Assembly (NCBI RefSeq): GCF_001421565.1
Contig: NZ_LMKQ01000001.1
Coordinates: 183,277 to 247,276, forward strand
Length of the DNA: 64,000 nucleotides
DNA from: Agromyces sp. Leaf222
Lineage (GTDB): Bacteria; Actinomycetota; Actinomycetes; Actinomycetales; Microbacteriaceae
Reading direction: 5' to 3'
A model generated the notes under the pieces. That model was not told where the DNA came from, did not search any database, and saw only the letters and a program-made list of their open reading frames with translations. Of this stretch, positions 63,258 to 64,000 are shown in pieces. Made by a program: the position numbers and the translations under genes. Each line of letters begins with the position of its first letter. Position 1 is the stretch's first letter.

Positions 63258-64000
63258 ATGTCGGTCACAGTCGGCGGAGTGGAGCTGTACGTCGGTCCGA
63301 CCTCGGTCGGCGGGCCCGACGATCTCGACCTCGCGATCCGGCAGTTCATCGACGGCGCCGGGCACACGCTCGCCATCGCCGTGCAAGAGATCGACTCGCG
63401 CCCGATCGCCGAGGCGATCGTCGCGGCCACGAAGCGCGGCGTGAAGGTGCGCCTGATCCTCGAGGGCGACTACCTCACTGAAGACAAGGCGATCCTCGAC
63501 CCGTGGACGACCCCCGGCGCGCACGACGAGAACCGGTTCCTGCTCGCCGCGCTGCTGAAGTCCCGCGTCGACGTCGTCAGCGACCTGAACCCGAAGATCT
63601 TCCACCAGAAGTTCATCGTGCGCGATGCGGGCAAGCCGAGTGCGGCGGTGCTCACGGGATCGACGAACTTCACGCGCACCGACACGGGCACCAACGCGAC
63701 ATCCGGAACCGGCAAGGGGCAGAACCTCAACCACGTCGTCGTGCTGCGCGGGCAGCGGGCGGCGACCGAGTACCTCGCCGAGTTCGAGCGCATGCGGTCG
63801 GGCACCTTCGGCGACCAGCATGAGCGCGTCGAGTCCAAGCCGAGGGAGTTCGGGCTGCCGGAGGTGCGGGTGAAGCCGCTCTTCGCGCCGAGGCACGGCC
63901 CCGAGATGGAGATCATGAAGCAGATGCTGAAGGCGACGAAGTCGATCGACTTCGCGATGTTCACCTTCGCGCAGTCGTCGGGCATCGACGACACGATGAT
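63258..64000 (+). CDS. Phospholipase D-like protein (3' end beyond window)
   Basis: ATG 63258 follows AAGGAGAGG. At least 247 codons are visible. First HKD motif is FHQKFIVRDAGKPSAAVLTGSTNFT (HxK with Asp four residues on). A second HKD should lie off the right edge, where MKQMLKATKSIDFAMFTFAQ begins a new strand-helix unit. Probably a phosphodiesterase or nuclease of the PLD superfamily; the substrate is unknown. Confidence 0.85.
   Translation, partial: MSVTVGGVELYVGPTSVGGPDDLDLAIRQFIDGAGHTLAIAVQEIDSRPIAEAIVAATKRGVKVRLILEGDYLTEDKAILDPWTTPGAHDENRFLLAALLKSRVDVVSDLNPKIFHQKFIVRDAGKPSAAVLTGSTNFTRTDTGTNATSGTGKGQNLNHVVVLRGQRAATEYLAEFERMRSGTFGDQHERVESKPREFGLPEVRVKPLFAPRHGPEMEIMKQMLKATKSIDFAMFTFAQSSGIDDTM

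Overview
The window is very GC-rich, with G/C-ending codons, many GTG starts and dense long antisense ORFs. Gene content (an FhaA/FhaB pair, IdeR/DtxR-type iron box, desferrioxamine-type siderophore operon, choice-of-anchor A surface protein) points to a high-GC actinobacterium. The recurring word GGATGCCGCGG and a short interspersed repeat with the core TCTCGATACGC suggest Microbacteriaceae (Agromyces-like); that family assignment is inference.

Layout. 1-4.7 kb: FHA-domain genes of the division/cell-wall signalling locus, then a GH65 disaccharide phosphorylase with a beta-phosphoglucomutase-like HAD protein. 4.9-14.5 kb: a lower-GC genomic island next to tRNA-Leu(CAG). It holds a transposase remnant, two small overlapping genes of unknown function, an NrdR-like protein with two ATP-cone-like modules, a uracil-DNA-glycosylase-like protein, a 1183-residue SIR2 protein resembling antiphage effectors, and a divergent unknown gene. 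Two near-identical terminators bracket it. This is the best candidate for an undescribed (probably antiviral) system.

14.5-27.2 kb: core and metabolic genes: IMPase-like protein with a substituted active-site residue, a ThrE-type exporter with an added Pro/Thr/Glu-rich stalk, NDH-2, a GH38 alpha-mannosidase plus GPH transporter operon, GrpB, and an alcohol dehydrogenase. 27.2-35.6 kb: an iron-regulated siderophore operon desABCD whose genes overlap by ATGA, followed by a penicillin-acylase-family gene and an extra acyltransferase. 35.8-44.4 kb: a flavin monooxygenase, a WYL regulator with a palindromic operator divergent from an epoxide hydrolase, a formylglycine-generating enzyme divergent from an arylsulfatase, an HSL-type esterase, and a tandem-TetR regulator. 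44.4-51.9 kb: an MFS/GH3 beta-glucosidase operon, a second large sulfatase, a ClC-type channel and a PPOX protein. 52-64 kb: a surface protein, MscS channel, SRAP and AlkA-like DNA-repair proteins, a deacetylase-type esterase, an HxlR regulator divergent from an LLM-FAD oxidoreductase fusion, DUF805, a PLP decarboxylase, and a partial phospholipase-D-like gene.

Two repeat systems stand out. One is a roughly 30-36 bp interspersed element that lies at gene ends, supplies their last codons and stop (proteins ending PVE), and is also read through in frame inside three enzymes. The other is the GGATGCCGCGG word, which appears in inverted pairs as intergenic hairpins. Neither is seen in its full form in the 5-14.5 kb island, which supports the view that the island is foreign.
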